From assembly GCA_016928715.1 (NCBI GenBank), contig JAFGKG010000219.1, positions 36,319 through 100,318 of the forward strand: a DNA stretch of 64,000 bases, written 5' to 3'. The notes under the pieces were generated by a model. The model had not been told where the DNA came from, did not search any database, and was given only the letters and a program-made list of their open reading frames with translations. Origin of the DNA: Chloroflexia bacterium. Lineage in GTDB: Bacteria > Chloroflexota > Chloroflexia > DTKN01. The translations under genes were made by a program, and so were the position numbers. Shown here piece by piece: positions 47,323-55,853 of the stretch; position 1 is the first letter of the stretch; each line of letters starts with the position of its first letter.

Positions 47323-48363
47323 TTAGCCGGGCAGTTGTCCCAAAAGCTCGCTCATCAGGCGGGCGATAAAGTGTACCGAAGAGACAGATCGCGGATAGGG
47401 CATCCGGGTGGGCCCTAGGATGCCTAGGACTCCCTCCAGTCGGCCCTCCAACCCATAGCGGGAGACGACCATGCTGTAGTTGCGCATCTCTTTGTGCCGG
47501 CTTTCCCCGCCAATGATGATCTGGACGCCGTTCTGCTGCAGTGCCCGGCCCAGCAACTCGGCCAGCAGCGTGGGTTGGTCCAATATCTCTAGGAATTCGC
47601 GGGTGCGTTCCACCGCGGCGAACTCGGGCTGGCTCAGGGCCTGAATGAGGCCGTCCCGAATGATGGGCTCGCACTCCCAGCGGTTCAGTTGCTCCATCGT
47701 GCCGACGACCAGGTCTCGCACCTGTCTTTCCAGGCGCGACCACTCCTCCGATCCAAGGGAGGCAATCTGGGCCGCGGACTGTCCCTGCATCTGCTCGTTG
47801 AGCTTGTTGGCCATCTGGCTCAATTCGTCCTGGGTGATGCTTTCGTCCAGGGTGAGCATATGCTGGCGGATGGTGCCATCCCGTAGGATGACGACGAGCA
47901 GTACCCGCGTCTCATAGACCGAGAGCATCTCCAGGTGCTTGAAATGGATCTGCGGGGAGCGGGCCGGTGTGACCATGGCCGTGCTCTGGGAGAGACGGGC
48001 CAGGGCTGCCGCGGCCAGGCGGGACCATTCCTCCATGTCGGTGCGAACCTGGTAGAATTGGTGCCGGATCATGCGGCGATCGTCGGAGGACAGCGGCTGC
48101 CATTCCATCAACTGCTCCACAAAGTAGCGATAGCCGCTGTCGGTGGGGATGCGGCCGGCCGAGGTGTGTGGATGGGTCAGCAGCCCGATCTCTTCCAGAA
48201 AGGACAGCTCGTTACGCACCGTGGCCGAACTGACCCTCAGTCCGTATTTGCGCACCAGGGTTTCGGATGCCACCGGCGTGGCCGTTTTGACGTATTCCTG
48301 GATGACCAGGCGCAGAATCTGTTGTCGACGCTTGGTTAATTCAAAACGTTCTTGGGTTGCCAT
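47323..48363 (-). CDS. hrcA: Heat-inducible transcription repressor HrcA
   Basis: A 346-aa repressor that binds CIRCE and blocks chaperone genes until heat draws off GroEL. The N-terminal winged helix is clear: TKRRQQILRLVIQEYVKTAT, ETLVRKYGLRVSSATVRNEL and LTHPHTSAGRIPTDSGYRYF. The C-terminal part includes IIIGGESRHKEMRNYSMVV and GVLGILGPTRMPYPRS. The start ATG at 48363 has GGAG 7 bases upstream; an ATG eight codons earlier lies inside the operator and is not used. It is first in the operon. Confidence 0.97.
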   Translation of the reverse strand: MATQERFELTKRRQQILRLVIQEYVKTATPVASETLVRKYGLRVSSATVRNELSFLEEIGLLTHPHTSAGRIPTDSGYRYFVEQLMEWQPLSSDDRRMIRHQFYQVRTDMEEWSRLAAAALARLSQSTAMVTPARSPQIHFKHLEMLSVYETRVLLVVILRDGTIRQHMLTLDESITQDELSQMANKLNEQMQGQSAAQIASLGSEEWSRLERQVRDLVVGTMEQLNRWECEPIIRDGLIQALSQPEFAAVERTREFLEILDQPTLLAELLGRALQQNGVQIIIGGESRHKEMRNYSMVVSRYGLEGRLEGVLGILGPTRMPYPRSVSSVHFIARLMSELLGQLPG

Positions 48364-48380
48364 ATCCTGGCTCCATACTT

Positions 48381-48407
48381 TTAGCACTCCAAATATCAGA
48401 GTGCTAA
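48381..48407. promoter_or_regulatory. CIRCE operator (HrcA binding site)
   Basis: TTAGCACTC (48381-48389), nine bases, GAGTGCTAA (48399-48407): a perfect match to the CIRCE consensus. It lies just downstream of the -10 element, around the expected transcription start, so HrcA should block its own operon. Confidence 0.97.
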
Positions 48408-48420
48408 TCAGCCAGAAACC

Positions 48421-48449
48421 AGTTTAGCATGCCCAAGGGCCTTTGTCAA
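48421..48449 (-). promoter_or_regulatory. Promoter of hrcA-grpE-dnaK
   Basis: Reading leftward: TTGACA (48449-48444), 17-bp spacer, TAAACT (48426-48421). Start near 48414, with CIRCE beginning about 7 bases further on. Confidence 0.85.
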
Positions 48450-48486
48450 GCCTTTTGGTGACCAGGTAGGGGAGGAGGGCGGATTT

Positions 48487-49671
48487 CTAATGAAACGTTA
48501 AGCTTGTGCCGAAAAAGCGTTCCAGACGGGTGCAGGCTTGGGCCAGTTCGCTCAGGTCGACGGCGCCATAGGAGAGGCGCAGGCAGCCCTCTCCGTAGGG
48601 GCCAAAGAGGCTGCCGGGGATGGTGACGACGTGGGCTTGCTGCAAGAGATCGAGGGCCAACTGGAACGAGTCCCTGCAGCCGGCCACCTGGACAAAGGCG
48701 AAAAAGCCGCCCCGGGCGGGTTGCCAGCTCAGGCCCGGGATCCGGGGCAGCCGCTCCAGCAGCAGTTGCCTCCTTTGCGCCAGGACGTCGCGGCGTTGGG
48801 CCAGGGCCGTGCTGGGCGCTTGCAGGGCGCCCAGGGCGGCTTTTTGGGCGATCACGCTGGCGCAGATGACCATGGTGTCCTGCACCTTGAGCGCCTCTTG
48901 CACGAAATCGGCCGGGGCGACCAGAAAGCCAACGCGCCATCCGGTCATGCTGTAGGACTTGGAAAAACTGCTGATGGTAATGACCTGGTCGCGGATCTCG
49001 GGCCGGCTGGCAGGGCTGAAATGGCGGGCCTCCTCGTAGACAAAGTGCTGGTAGGTCTCGTCGGTGATGATGGCGATGCCGCGGCCAGCCAGTTCCTGGC
49101 AGAGGTCGTTTAGTTCCTGCGGGTCATAGACGGCCCCAGTGGGATTGTTAGGGGTGACCAGGACGATGGCCCGGGGTAGCGGGTTCAGGTAGGGTAGCAG
49201 TTCCCGCCGGCGCAATTGAAAACCATCGGATGGGTCCAGGGGGATCTCGACGGGGATGGCCCCGGCCAGGCACACGGCCATGTGGTGGTTAAAAAAGTAG
49301 GGAGCGGGCAGCAGGACCCGGTCGCCGGGGTCCAGCAGGGTCAAGAGGGCGGTCAGGAAGGCCTGGTTGGCCCCGGCGGTGATGAGGATCTCGCTGTTCG
49401 GGTCGGCGTGGATGCCGTTCTGCGCCCGTAGGGTCTCGCCGAGCTGCCGGCGCAGGGCCGGCAGCCCGGCGTCGGGGCTGTAGATGTGCGTTTCGTCCTC
49501 GTCCAGGGCCCGGCGGGCGGCGTCGATGGCCTGGGTCAGGGGCGGCAGATTGGGGATGGCCTGCCCCAGGTTGATGACGTGGGCGCCGGCCCGGCGCAGC
49601 GCTGTCGTGCGCAGCTTGATCTCGTCGATGAGCGCCGGGGTGAGTTGGCGGGTGCGGTCGGAGACATGCAT
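48487..49671 (-). CDS. Class I/II PLP-dependent aminotransferase
   Basis: A 394-aa fold-type I aminotransferase. Seen: HVINLGQAIPNLPPLTQAID, AGANQAFLTALLTLLDPGD, VTPNNPTGAVYDP (Asn and substrate loop), DETYQHFVYE (Asp for the PLP ring), SSFSKSYSMTGWRVGF (Schiff-base Lys) and the final CLRLSYGAVDL with the substrate-binding Arg. Aspartate/aromatic-like specificity is possible but not decided. The start is 4 bp after the stop of the small gene at 49676, and that gene follows hutU, so all three form an operon that may serve amino-acid catabolism. Confidence 0.88.
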   Translation of the reverse strand: MHVSDRTRQLTPALIDEIKLRTTALRRAGAHVINLGQAIPNLPPLTQAIDAARRALDEDETHIYSPDAGLPALRRQLGETLRAQNGIHADPNSEILITAGANQAFLTALLTLLDPGDRVLLPAPYFFNHHMAVCLAGAIPVEIPLDPSDGFQLRRRELLPYLNPLPRAIVLVTPNNPTGAVYDPQELNDLCQELAGRGIAIITDETYQHFVYEEARHFSPASRPEIRDQVITISSFSKSYSMTGWRVGFLVAPADFVQEALKVQDTMVICASVIAQKAALGALQAPSTALAQRRDVLAQRRQLLLERLPRIPGLSWQPARGGFFAFVQVAGCRDSFQLALDLLQQAHVVTIPGSLFGPYGEGCLRLSYGAVDLSELAQACTRLERFFGTSLTFH

Positions 49672-49675
49672 GGCT

Positions 49676-50068
49676 TTACCCTTGAGCTAACTCCTGAACC
49701 CGTTCCACCAGGGCCGGCGAGCCCGAGACAAAGATCTTGGTCCAATAGCCCGGATTGGCGTGGCCTTCGATCTCGTAATCTTGGCCGCGCAGCAAAAAAT
49801 CGATTTGCCAGCCAAAGAATCCGTCCTGGACCTCGGCGTAGGCGCTTTCCCAGTTGCTGGGGGCAAAGGATACCGGATCATCCCATTCGCCGGCGTCGAT
49901 GCCGTGCAGTACGTAGTACAGTTGGTTGGGTTGGCGGTCCAGCGCCTGGCAGATTCGCTCGATGGCGCGCAAAAAGGCCTCGAGCCCGTTGCCCCGCTCG
50001 AATTCGATCTCCGCCTCCACCCGCTCTGGTGTGGAGGACGTGGGTGCTTCCTGGGCTGGTTCTCCCAT
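49676..50068 (-). CDS. Hypothetical protein between hutU and the aminotransferase
   Basis: A 130-aa acidic protein without signal or membrane segment. The middle shows EIEFERGNGLEAFLRAIERIC, PNQLYYVLHGIDAGEWDDPV and DGFFGWQIDFLLRGQDYEIEG, a mixed alpha/beta fold I cannot assign. The frame is preferred over another open frame in the same place because it stops 4 bp before the aminotransferase and begins 18 bp after hutU, with AAGG 8 bases before the ATG. A function in the same pathway is inferred from position only. Confidence 0.6.
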   Translation of the reverse strand: MGEPAQEAPTSSTPERVEAEIEFERGNGLEAFLRAIERICQALDRQPNQLYYVLHGIDAGEWDDPVSFAPSNWESAYAEVQDGFFGWQIDFLLRGQDYEIEGHANPGYWTKIFVSGSPALVERVQELAQG

Positions 50069-50086
50069 TTTATCAACCTTGGACGG

Positions 50087-51757
50087 TCAGCTTTTAACCG
50101 TATCGGGCAGCATAGGCACCTGGACCCCGCGATCCCTGGCTACATTGATGGCTTTCTCGTAGCCGGCGTCGGCGTGGCGGGCGACGCCCAGGCCGGGATC
50201 GTTGGTCAGTACGCGCTGAAGCTTGTCGTCGGCCTCGCGGCTGCCGTCGGCGACGATGACCATGCCGGCATGCAGGGAATAGCCGATACCCACGCCGCCG
50301 CCGTGGTGGAACGAGACCCAGGTGGCCCCAGAGGCGGTGTTCAGCAGGGCGTTGAGCACGGGCCAGTCGGCGATGGCGTCCGAACCGTCGCGCATGCTCT
50401 CGGTCTCGCGATTGGGCGAGGCTACCGAGCCGGTGTCCAGATGGTCGCGGCCGATGACGATGGGCGCCTTGACCTTGCCGCTGCGGACTAGCTCGTTAAA
50501 GGCCAGGCCTGCCTTGGCCCGCTCGCCATAGCCCAGCCAGCAGATGCGGCAGGGCAGCCCCTGGAACTGGACCTTTTTCTGGGCCATGCGGATCCAGCGG
50601 GCTAGGGCCTCGTCTTGGGGAAAGAGTTGCAGGATGGTCTCGTCCGTGGCATAGATGTCCTGAGGATCACCCGATAGGGCGGCCCAACGGAAGGGGCCTT
50701 TGCCCTCGCAAAAGAGCGGCCGGATAAAGGCGGGCACAAAGCCAGGATAGTCAAAGGCGTTCTCCACGCCGGCCTTGAGGGCCTGCCCGCGCAGGTTGTT
50801 GCCATAGTCAAATACCACGGCGCCCCGTTGCTGGAAGGCCAGCATGGCCCGGCAGTGCCGGGCCATCGAGTCCATAGCGCGGCGGATGTACTCATCGGGC
50901 TGTTCCTCCCGCAGGCGCAGGGCATCCTCATAGGGGAGTCCCTCGGGGACGTAGCCGCGCAGGGCGTCGTGGGCCGAGGTCTGGTCGGTGACGACATCGG
51001 GTGTGATGCCGCGGACGACCAGCTCGTCCAAGACCTCGGCGGCGTTGCCCAACAGCCCGATTGATTTGGCCTGGCCCTGCTCGGTGGCTTCCTGCACCCA
51101 GGTCATGGCCTCTTCCAGGTCCTCGGTCATGATGTCCAGGTAGGCCGTGTCCAGGCGGCGCTGGATGCGCTGCCGGTCCACCTCGACGATGAGGGCGACG
51201 CCCTCGTTCATAGTGATGGCCAGGGGCTGCGCGCCGCCCATGCCGCCCAGGCCGGCGCTGAGGACCAGGCGGCCGCGCAGGGTGCCGCCAAAGTGCTGGC
51301 GGGCCAGTTCGGCCAGGGTCTCGTATGTGCCCTGGAGAATGCCCTGGGTGCCGATATAGATCCAGCTTCCGGCCGTCATCTGGCCGTACATGATCAGACC
51401 CTTGGCCTCCAGCTCCCAAAAGTGCTCCCAGTTGGCCCAGGCCGGCACCAGCACCGAGTTGGCAATGAGCACCCGCGGGGCCTCGGGCGTCGTTTTAAAG
51501 ACGCCGACCGGTTTGCCCGACTGGACGCAGAGCGTTTCGTCGTCCCCCAGTTCGCGCAGGCAGCGTACGATGGCGTCAAAGCAGTCCCAGTTGCGGGCCG
51601 CCTTGCCGGTGCCTCCGTAGACGATGAGCTGGTCGGGATCCTCGGCTACTTGGGGGTCGAGATTGTTCATGAGCATGCGCAGGGCGGCCTCTTGGGCCCA
51701 GCCCCGGCACGAGATTTTGCCCCCCCGGGGGGCGCGGACGACGCGTGGTCCGGACAT
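50087..51757 (-). CDS. hutU: Urocanate hydratase
   Basis: The 556-aa NAD-dependent enzyme that hydrates urocanate to imidazolonepropionate, the second step of histidine breakdown. Seen: [40 protein letters not shown], the NAD-binding [45 protein letters not shown] with the conserved Cys and [18 protein letters not shown]. The start follows AAGGAGGTCACC. hutH, hutI and hutG are not in the window, so the rest of the pathway must lie elsewhere. A TATAAT on the minus strand at 51828-51823 may be its -10, without a clear -35. Confidence 0.96.
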   Translation of the reverse strand: MSGPRVVRAPRGGKISCRGWAQEAALRMLMNNLDPQVAEDPDQLIVYGGTGKAARNWDCFDAIVRCLRELGDDETLCVQSGKPVGVFKTTPEAPRVLIANSVLVPAWANWEHFWELEAKGLIMYGQMTAGSWIYIGTQGILQGTYETLAELARQHFGGTLRGRLVLSAGLGGMGGAQPLAITMNEGVALIVEVDRQRIQRRLDTAYLDIMTEDLEEAMTWVQEATEQGQAKSIGLLGNAAEVLDELVVRGITPDVVTDQTSAHDALRGYVPEGLPYEDALRLREEQPDEYIRRAMDSMARHCRAMLAFQQRGAVVFDYGNNLRGQALKAGVENAFDYPGFVPAFIRPLFCEGKGPFRWAALSGDPQDIYATDETILQLFPQDEALARWIRMAQKKVQFQGLPCRICWLGYGERAKAGLAFNELVRSGKVKAPIVIGRDHLDTGSVASPNRETESMRDGSDAIADWPVLNALLNTASGATWVSFHHGGGVGIGYSLHAGMVIVADGSREADDKLQRVLTNDPGLGVARHADAGYEKAINVARDRGVQVPMLPDTVKS

Positions 51758-51958
51758 GGTGACCTCCTTGTCTGATGGGATGATCCCTGGCGGGGATAAG
51801 GCCAGGTGCTTTTCCTAGGTCAATTATACCACATTTCTGGCGAACCGAGCGCTGTTGGGTAGCGGATGGCAAGACATTAGCGCGTTCGTGCGTTGGAACG
51901 TGGACACGTTGGCACATTGTCGCGCCAGGCCGGATGGACGGTTGAACGTTTGCTGCGG

Positions 51959-52261
51959 ATGAAAGACAGGGGCGAGAAGAAATGGGAAGAACCTTTGATC
52001 TGGTTGACTTTTTGGCCTACTTGTCGTACAGTAGGGGGCGATTGGGAGGAAGAAAGGCTGCGCGGCTGTCCGCTGCTGCTGGACCGCCGCACCCGCCGGG
52101 TTATCCTGGTGCGGCGGAATCTAGCCATCTTGGCCAAGAATTACGGACGGCTGGAGTACTTTGCGGCGCTTGTTAAAAGACAAAGCCGAACGGCCCCGCC
52201 TGATCGAGATGGTGCCGGGTATGGCGACCTCTTTATCGGCGCGGTGGAGGTCGAGCCCTGA
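51959..52261 (+). CDS. Doubtful small open frame
   Basis: About 100 codons (MKDRGEKKWEEPLIW to GAVEVEP) with a basic central stretch RRTRRVILVRRNLAILAKNYG that looks somewhat protein-like. There is no good ribosome site, and a second open frame from 51982 overlaps it. The preceding 51840-51950 holds degenerate CGTTGGAACGTGGACACGTT repeats. I list it only as a possibility. Confidence 0.25.
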   Translation: MKDRGEKKWEEPLIWLTFWPTCRTVGGDWEEERLRGCPLLLDRRTRRVILVRRNLAILAKNYGRLEYFAALVKRQSRTAPPDRDGAGYGDLFIGAVEVEP

Positions 52262-52354
52262 AACGCCAAGCCCCCGCCGCATGCGGCCGCGGGGGTAGAA
52301 ATAGCAGAGGGCGGCCGGCCGCCGCTCCGACGGACAATGGAAAGGTGGTGGGCG

Positions 52355-53218
52355 ATGAAATTGCGTAGGACGCTGCTGCCGTTGTTGGCGCTGTTGGGGC
52401 TGTTGATGGGGGGAGGGGGGCCGGCCCGGGCCGGCCAGATCCCGCCGACCAAGACGCCCTTTCCCACCGTGACCAAGACGCCCTTTCCCACCGTGACCAA
52501 GACGCCCTTTCCCACCGTGACCCCGGCGCCGCCCACGGCGCTGCCCACGGCCATCGTGCTGCCCACCCCGCCGTCCACGGCCGCGCCCCCGCTGTCCACA
52601 GCCACGCCCCCGCCGCCCACAGCCGCATCAACGGCCGCCCCACCTCCCACCCGCCGGCCGGCGGCCACCGCTACGCCCACAGAGCCCGTCCCTCCCACCG
52701 CTGCGCCTACCTGCCCGCCCGCGACGGCCCTCCCGCCCAGCGCGCCGCCGGCCGCGCCCAGCGCCACTGCCACCGCCGTGCTTTCGCCCACGCGCACCCC
52801 CACGCCCACACGCACCCCCACGCCCACGCGCACCCCCACGCCCACGCCCCGGCCCACGGACACTGCCCCACCTACTGCCACGGACACCGCGCCGGTCCCG
52901 ACCACCGCCGTGCCCTCACCCTCCCCGGCGCTGTCGCCCACGCCCCTGTCGACGGTGGGCAGTGGGGATGGGGAAAATCGCCCCACACTGCCGCTGCTGC
53001 TGGCCGGCGCGGGGGCGCTGGGACTGCTGTTGGGTCTGGTACTGCTGCTGCGCCGCTCGCAGGGGCGGGTGGCGGCTGTGCCTCCGCTGGTTGTGGAAAC
53101 CGCCGTGACGCCGGACGCAGTGCCGGAAGCCGCACTTGCCCCAGACATGGGCCGGCCCTACAGCCTGGATCGAGGGGAATTGCGCCGCCTGTGGCAGCGC
53201 TTTGCGCGGAGATTATAG
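52355..53218 (+). CDS. P/T/A-rich secreted protein with C-terminal membrane helix
   Basis: A 287-aa surface protein. A signal peptide (RRTLLPLLALLGLLMGGGGPARA) is followed by some 180 residues made almost only of Pro, Thr and Ala. They include three exact TKTPFPTV repeats and a run of TRTPTP units near 150. A membrane helix (LPLLLAGAGALGLLLGLVLLLRR) lies at about 210-232, followed by a short cytoplasmic tail of about 55 residues ending GELRRLWQRFARRL. It looks like a long, extended, probably glycosylated stalk fixed in the membrane. The start is chosen over an ATG six codons upstream because AAAGGTGG precedes it. Function unknown. Confidence 0.75.
   Translation: MKLRRTLLPLLALLGLLMGGGGPARAGQIPPTKTPFPTVTKTPFPTVTKTPFPTVTPAPPTALPTAIVLPTPPSTAAPPLSTATPPPPTAASTAAPPPTRRPAATATPTEPVPPTAAPTCPPATALPPSAPPAAPSATATAVLSPTRTPTPTRTPTPTRTPTPTPRPTDTAPPTATDTAPVPTTAVPSPSPALSPTPLSTVGSGDGENRPTLPLLLAGAGALGLLLGLVLLLRRSQGRVAAVPPLVVETAVTPDAVPEAALAPDMGRPYSLDRGELRRLWQRFARRL
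52448..52519 (+). repeat. Three exact 24-bp tandem repeats in the stalk gene
   Basis: The unit runs ACCAAGACGCCC then TTTCCCACCGTG, repeated at 52448, 52472 and 52496 without a mismatch. It keeps the reading frame and encodes TKTPFPTV. Exact copies point to recent expansion. Confidence 0.9.
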
Positions 53219-53225
53219 GGAGAAC

Positions 53226-54890
53226 TCAATCGAGCCGGTACTGCTCCACCAATTGGCCCAACTCTCCGGCCAGCCGGTGCAGTTCGCCCGCCGACCGCTC
53301 GGACTGGCCGGCGCTGTCCAGCGTCTGTTTGGTTACCTGCTGCATACTCTGCATGGCCTGCGCTAGCAGGTCCATCCCGTTCAATTGCTGCTCCGCAGCA
53401 ACGACGATCTGGGCTGCCGATTCGGTCGAATTGACCACGCTTTCCGCTAGATCCTCGATGGTCCGGCCGGCCTCCCCGGCCAGGCGCACGCCCAGGTCCG
53501 CGCCCTCCATACCCTCCTCTGTGGCCAGCACGGCCGTGCCGATGCCGCCCTGGATGTCGAGCAGGATCTGCTGCACCTGCTCCGTCGCCTGTTGGGACTG
53601 CTCGGCCAGGGAGCGCACCTCCTCCGCTACGACGGCAAAGCCCCGGCCGGCCGCGCCGGCCCGGGCCGCCTCCACCGCCGCGTTGAGGGCCAGCATGTTG
53701 GATTGGGCGGCGATCTCGTTGACCGTGCTGATGATCCGCTCGATGGCCTGGGCCTGTTCAGAGAGTGCCCGGACGGTCTGCTCGATCGTCTCGACCCGGG
53801 TGCGGACGTCCTGGATCCCGGCCGTGGCCTCGCTGACCGCCTGGAGGCCGCCCTGCGAGACGTCGGCCGTGCGCCGGGCCATCCCGGCCACTTGCTGGGC
53901 CCGTTGGGTGGACCGCTCGGCCACCGCCCGTACCTGCTCGATCGTCGTAGAGGCCTGCTGGATGGCCGCGGACTGCTCCATGGCCCCGCTGGCCTGCTGG
54001 CTGGCGGTGGTCAGTATCTCGGCCGCGGCAGAGGCCAGGTTGCCCGCGGTGTGGCGTAGTCGGGCCGTCATGCGCTGCAGGCTGGCGATCGTTTCGTTCA
54101 GGCGCTGCCCCAGGATGGCCAGAGGGTCGTCGCCGTCCGACTGCGCGACCTCCACCCGGGCGGCCAGGTTGCCCTGGGCCACCTTGTCCATGCAGGCGAC
54201 GCACGCTTGCACAACCCCCTGCAGTTGCTCGGCCCGCTCCGCCAAGACCGTCCGCGTTTTGTCCAAAAGTTGGTTGCTCTCCCGCAGTTCCTGTTCCCGC
54301 TGCCGGGTCTGGGTAAATCCCTGACGATTGCTGCGCACGGCGTGGCGCAGCAGCAGGCCTGTGAGTAGGAGGATGGGAATCGCCATGATCAGGTCCACCA
54401 CATCGGCCTGGGGCGCTGTGGGAACGACAAAGCCGGTGACCTCGGCGGTGTACGCCGCCAGCACTCCCAGGACCGCCAGTCCCGTCACGCCGATCGCAGC
54501 GCCCTCCCCGATGAGCAGCCCGGCCAGGGCAATCAGAAAGGGGTAGATCAGCATCGAGTTCTCACCGCTGAGGCCGGAGAAGAGGACGCTCCAGGCGCTA
54601 ATGACCCCCCAGAGCAGTAGGATGAGCAGGAAGGCCGCCAGGCGGGTGTGGCCGCGCCGGGCTAAAAATAGGAACCAGACGCTCAAGGCGGTCATCAGCA
54701 GGCCGCTGAGCACGGTAAAGGCTTCGTCGCCATTATCGGGCCAACCGTACAGGAACAGGAGCAGCAGCGACAGCGCTCCGGCAATGGCGGTAAAGACGAT
54801 CAGGGTGGTATGCAGCAGCCGTGCGGCCCGCGTCTTGTCCTCGTCGGCAAAGGTGGGGGCGGTAAACAGATCTCGCAGCCAGGTTCCCAT
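53226..54890 (-). CDS. Methyl-accepting chemotaxis protein with membrane sensor
   Basis: A 554-aa chemoreceptor-like protein. Six hydrophobic helices (about 28-190; for example TLIVFTAIAGALSLLLLFLYGW, AAFLILLLWGVISAWSVLF) replace the usual periplasmic sensor. After a coiled-coil linker the signalling domain shows the hairpin tip LNAAVEAARAGAAGRGFAVV followed by AEEVRSLAEQSQQAT, the CheA/CheW contact. The ATG at 54890 is preferred over the GTG at 54896 because TAAGGAG sits 5 bases before it. No other che gene is in the window, so it could serve motility or another output elsewhere. Confidence 0.88.
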   Translation of the reverse strand: MGTWLRDLFTAPTFADEDKTRAARLLHTTLIVFTAIAGALSLLLLFLYGWPDNGDEAFTVLSGLLMTALSVWFLFLARRGHTRLAAFLLILLLWGVISAWSVLFSGLSGENSMLIYPFLIALAGLLIGEGAAIGVTGLAVLGVLAAYTAEVTGFVVPTAPQADVVDLIMAIPILLLTGLLLRHAVRSNRQGFTQTRQREQELRESNQLLDKTRTVLAERAEQLQGVVQACVACMDKVAQGNLAARVEVAQSDGDDPLAILGQRLNETIASLQRMTARLRHTAGNLASAAAEILTTASQQASGAMEQSAAIQQASTTIEQVRAVAERSTQRAQQVAGMARRTADVSQGGLQAVSEATAGIQDVRTRVETIEQTVRALSEQAQAIERIISTVNEIAAQSNMLALNAAVEAARAGAAGRGFAVVAEEVRSLAEQSQQATEQVQQILLDIQGGIGTAVLATEEGMEGADLGVRLAGEAGRTIEDLAESVVNSTESAAQIVVAAEQQLNGMDLLAQAMQSMQQVTKQTLDSAGQSERSAGELHRLAGELGQLVEQYRLD

Positions 54891-54967
54891 GGGCACTCCT
54901 TACGTGCTCGGCCTACCATACTTTTGGGCAATCGGTGGCCTTTAGAAATGTCGAATCCTACCAAAAC

Positions 54968-54996
54968 ATAGTACCATAGTCGCCAGCCCAATGCAA
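54968..54996 (-). promoter_or_regulatory. Promoter of the MCP gene
   Basis: Reading leftward: TTGCAT (54996-54991), 17-bp spacer, TACTAT (54973-54968). The leader to 54890 is about 70 nt. Confidence 0.6.
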
Positions 54997-55012
54997 GCCT
55001 TTTCCAGAACCG

Positions 55013-55041
55013 TTGACTTGGGCCGCCGATTGCGGTACAAT
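55013..55041 (+). promoter_or_regulatory. Promoter probably belonging to the lipoprotein gene at 55340
   Basis: TTGACT (55013-55018), 17-bp spacer, TACAAT (55036-55041). The start would be near 55048, exactly at the first 9-bp AGAGGGTGG repeat. The gene is now about 290 bp away, with a repeat element in between. Confidence 0.7.
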
Positions 55042-55056
55042 CGAAAAAGAGGGTGG

Positions 55057-55316
55057 CCTGCGCCCAACATGGCCTTACAGCCCTAGCTACCTGACAGTTT
55101 TGTGAACGAGGGGGAATTCAATTCGTTTGGCCGATCAAATCACGTCATTCCGAGCGCAGTCGAGGAATCGCCTGGAACTCTAACCGATTCCTTGACTACG
55201 TGCCGCTACGCGGCACTCCGCTCGGAATGACGTGAGGTTGGCGGTTTTGCCGCCTGCGCTCGAAATGACGAGGTCTATCGCCAGCAAAGTGTCAGGCTAG
55301 TACAGCCCACACAATG
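55057..55316. mobile_element. 260-bp MITE-like insertion flanked by 9-bp direct repeats
   Basis: AGAGGGTGG occurs at 55048-55056 and again at 55317-55325, as target-site duplications would. Within, CTGACAGTTTTG (55091-55102) and CAAAGTGTCAG (55285-55295) are imperfectly inverted, and the centre is the palindrome at 55141-55234. No coding capacity. If removed, the promoter at 55013 would sit about 30 nt before the start codon of the lipoprotein, which is what a normal gene should look like. Confidence 0.5.
55141..55234. repeat. Palindromic repeat CACGTCATTCCGAGCG...CGCTCGGAATGACGTG
   Basis: Perfect 16-bp outer arms (55141-55156, 55219-55234). Inside are CGAGGAATCG/CGATTCCTTG arms and a GTGCCGC-TAC-GCGGCAC hairpin (55200-55216). 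The CATTCCGAGCG...CGAGGAATC type is known as a dispersed intergenic repeat in several phyla. A partial copy is at 27128-27170. Confidence 0.85.
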
Positions 55317-55339
55317 AGAGGGTGGAATAGGGGGAACCC

Positions 55340-55702
55340 ATGTCCAAGGGACGGCTCTTGATCGTCGGCGGCCTTTTATTATGCCTGCTGAGCGCTTGCA
55401 GCGGCGATGCGGGCTCTACAGCGTACGTCTGGGAGGATCTGAACGGGGATGGTCAACCGGGGCCGAACGAGCCGGCCATGGCCGGCGTCGTCATCCAAAT
55501 CGTCTACCCCTCGAGCGGCGAACTGTGGGGACGATACGTCACGAATGCGGAGGGCATGATCATAGCCTTTCACCCCGGAGCGGCTTGCGGTGATTACGAC
55601 CTCTATTTAAGCGTGCCGGATGGTTATTGGCCCACCACGCCGGTCGTGGCGAGCCCCCCGAAATGCGAGAGAGCCCTGTTCGGCCTGCGGCGGGAGCCCT
55701 GA
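55340..55702 (+). CDS. Small lipoprotein with SdrD-B-like domain
   Basis: A 120-aa lipoprotein. The signal LLIVGGLLLCLLSAC has the lipobox LSAC. The mature protein has one Cna-B/SdrD-B-like beta domain, with the calcium-loop-like start VWEDLNGDGQPGPNEPAMAG then VVIQIVYPSSGE, and two later cysteines that could pair. Such domains usually act as rigid spacers or carriers in surface proteins; here it stands alone. The ribosome site is TAGGGGGAACCC. Its promoter is probably the one at 55013, now separated by a repeat element. Confidence 0.72.
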   Translation: MSKGRLLIVGGLLLCLLSACSGDAGSTAYVWEDLNGDGQPGPNEPAMAGVVIQIVYPSSGELWGRYVTNAEGMIIAFHPGAACGDYDLYLSVPDGYWPTTPVVASPPKCERALFGLRREP

Positions 55703-55723
55703 GCGGCGCTAACCGACATGGAA

Positions 55724-55783
55724 ACCACAAGGGACACCAAGGGCACAAAGAAGAAATTTATGTCCATTGGTGTCCTTTGTGGT
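55724..55783. repeat. Second copy of the ACCACAA(A/G)GGACAC inverted repeat
   Basis: ACCACAAGGGACACCAA (55724-55740) pairs with TTGGTGTCCTTTGTGGT (55767-55783) with one G-T wobble. Same family as 43582-43640, and again between two gene ends (lipoprotein and cyclase, convergent). Confidence 0.8.
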
Positions 55784-55853
55784 CAAAAGCTTGCTTCAAT
55801 TCGCAAAGAGTGAATCGTCGAGAAACTAATGCGGCGTGAACTTTTAAAGGCAG

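Noticed and set aside
46658..47743. A 361-codon reading of grpE
   Set aside because: The extra N-terminal 150 codons overlap hrcA out of frame and show no GrpE similarity; the ATG at 47290 has a strong ribosome site.
52750..52860. Repeats in the P/T-rich gene as a CRISPR array
   Set aside because: The 6-18 bp units are contiguous, in frame, and without spacers; they encode TRTPTP repeats.
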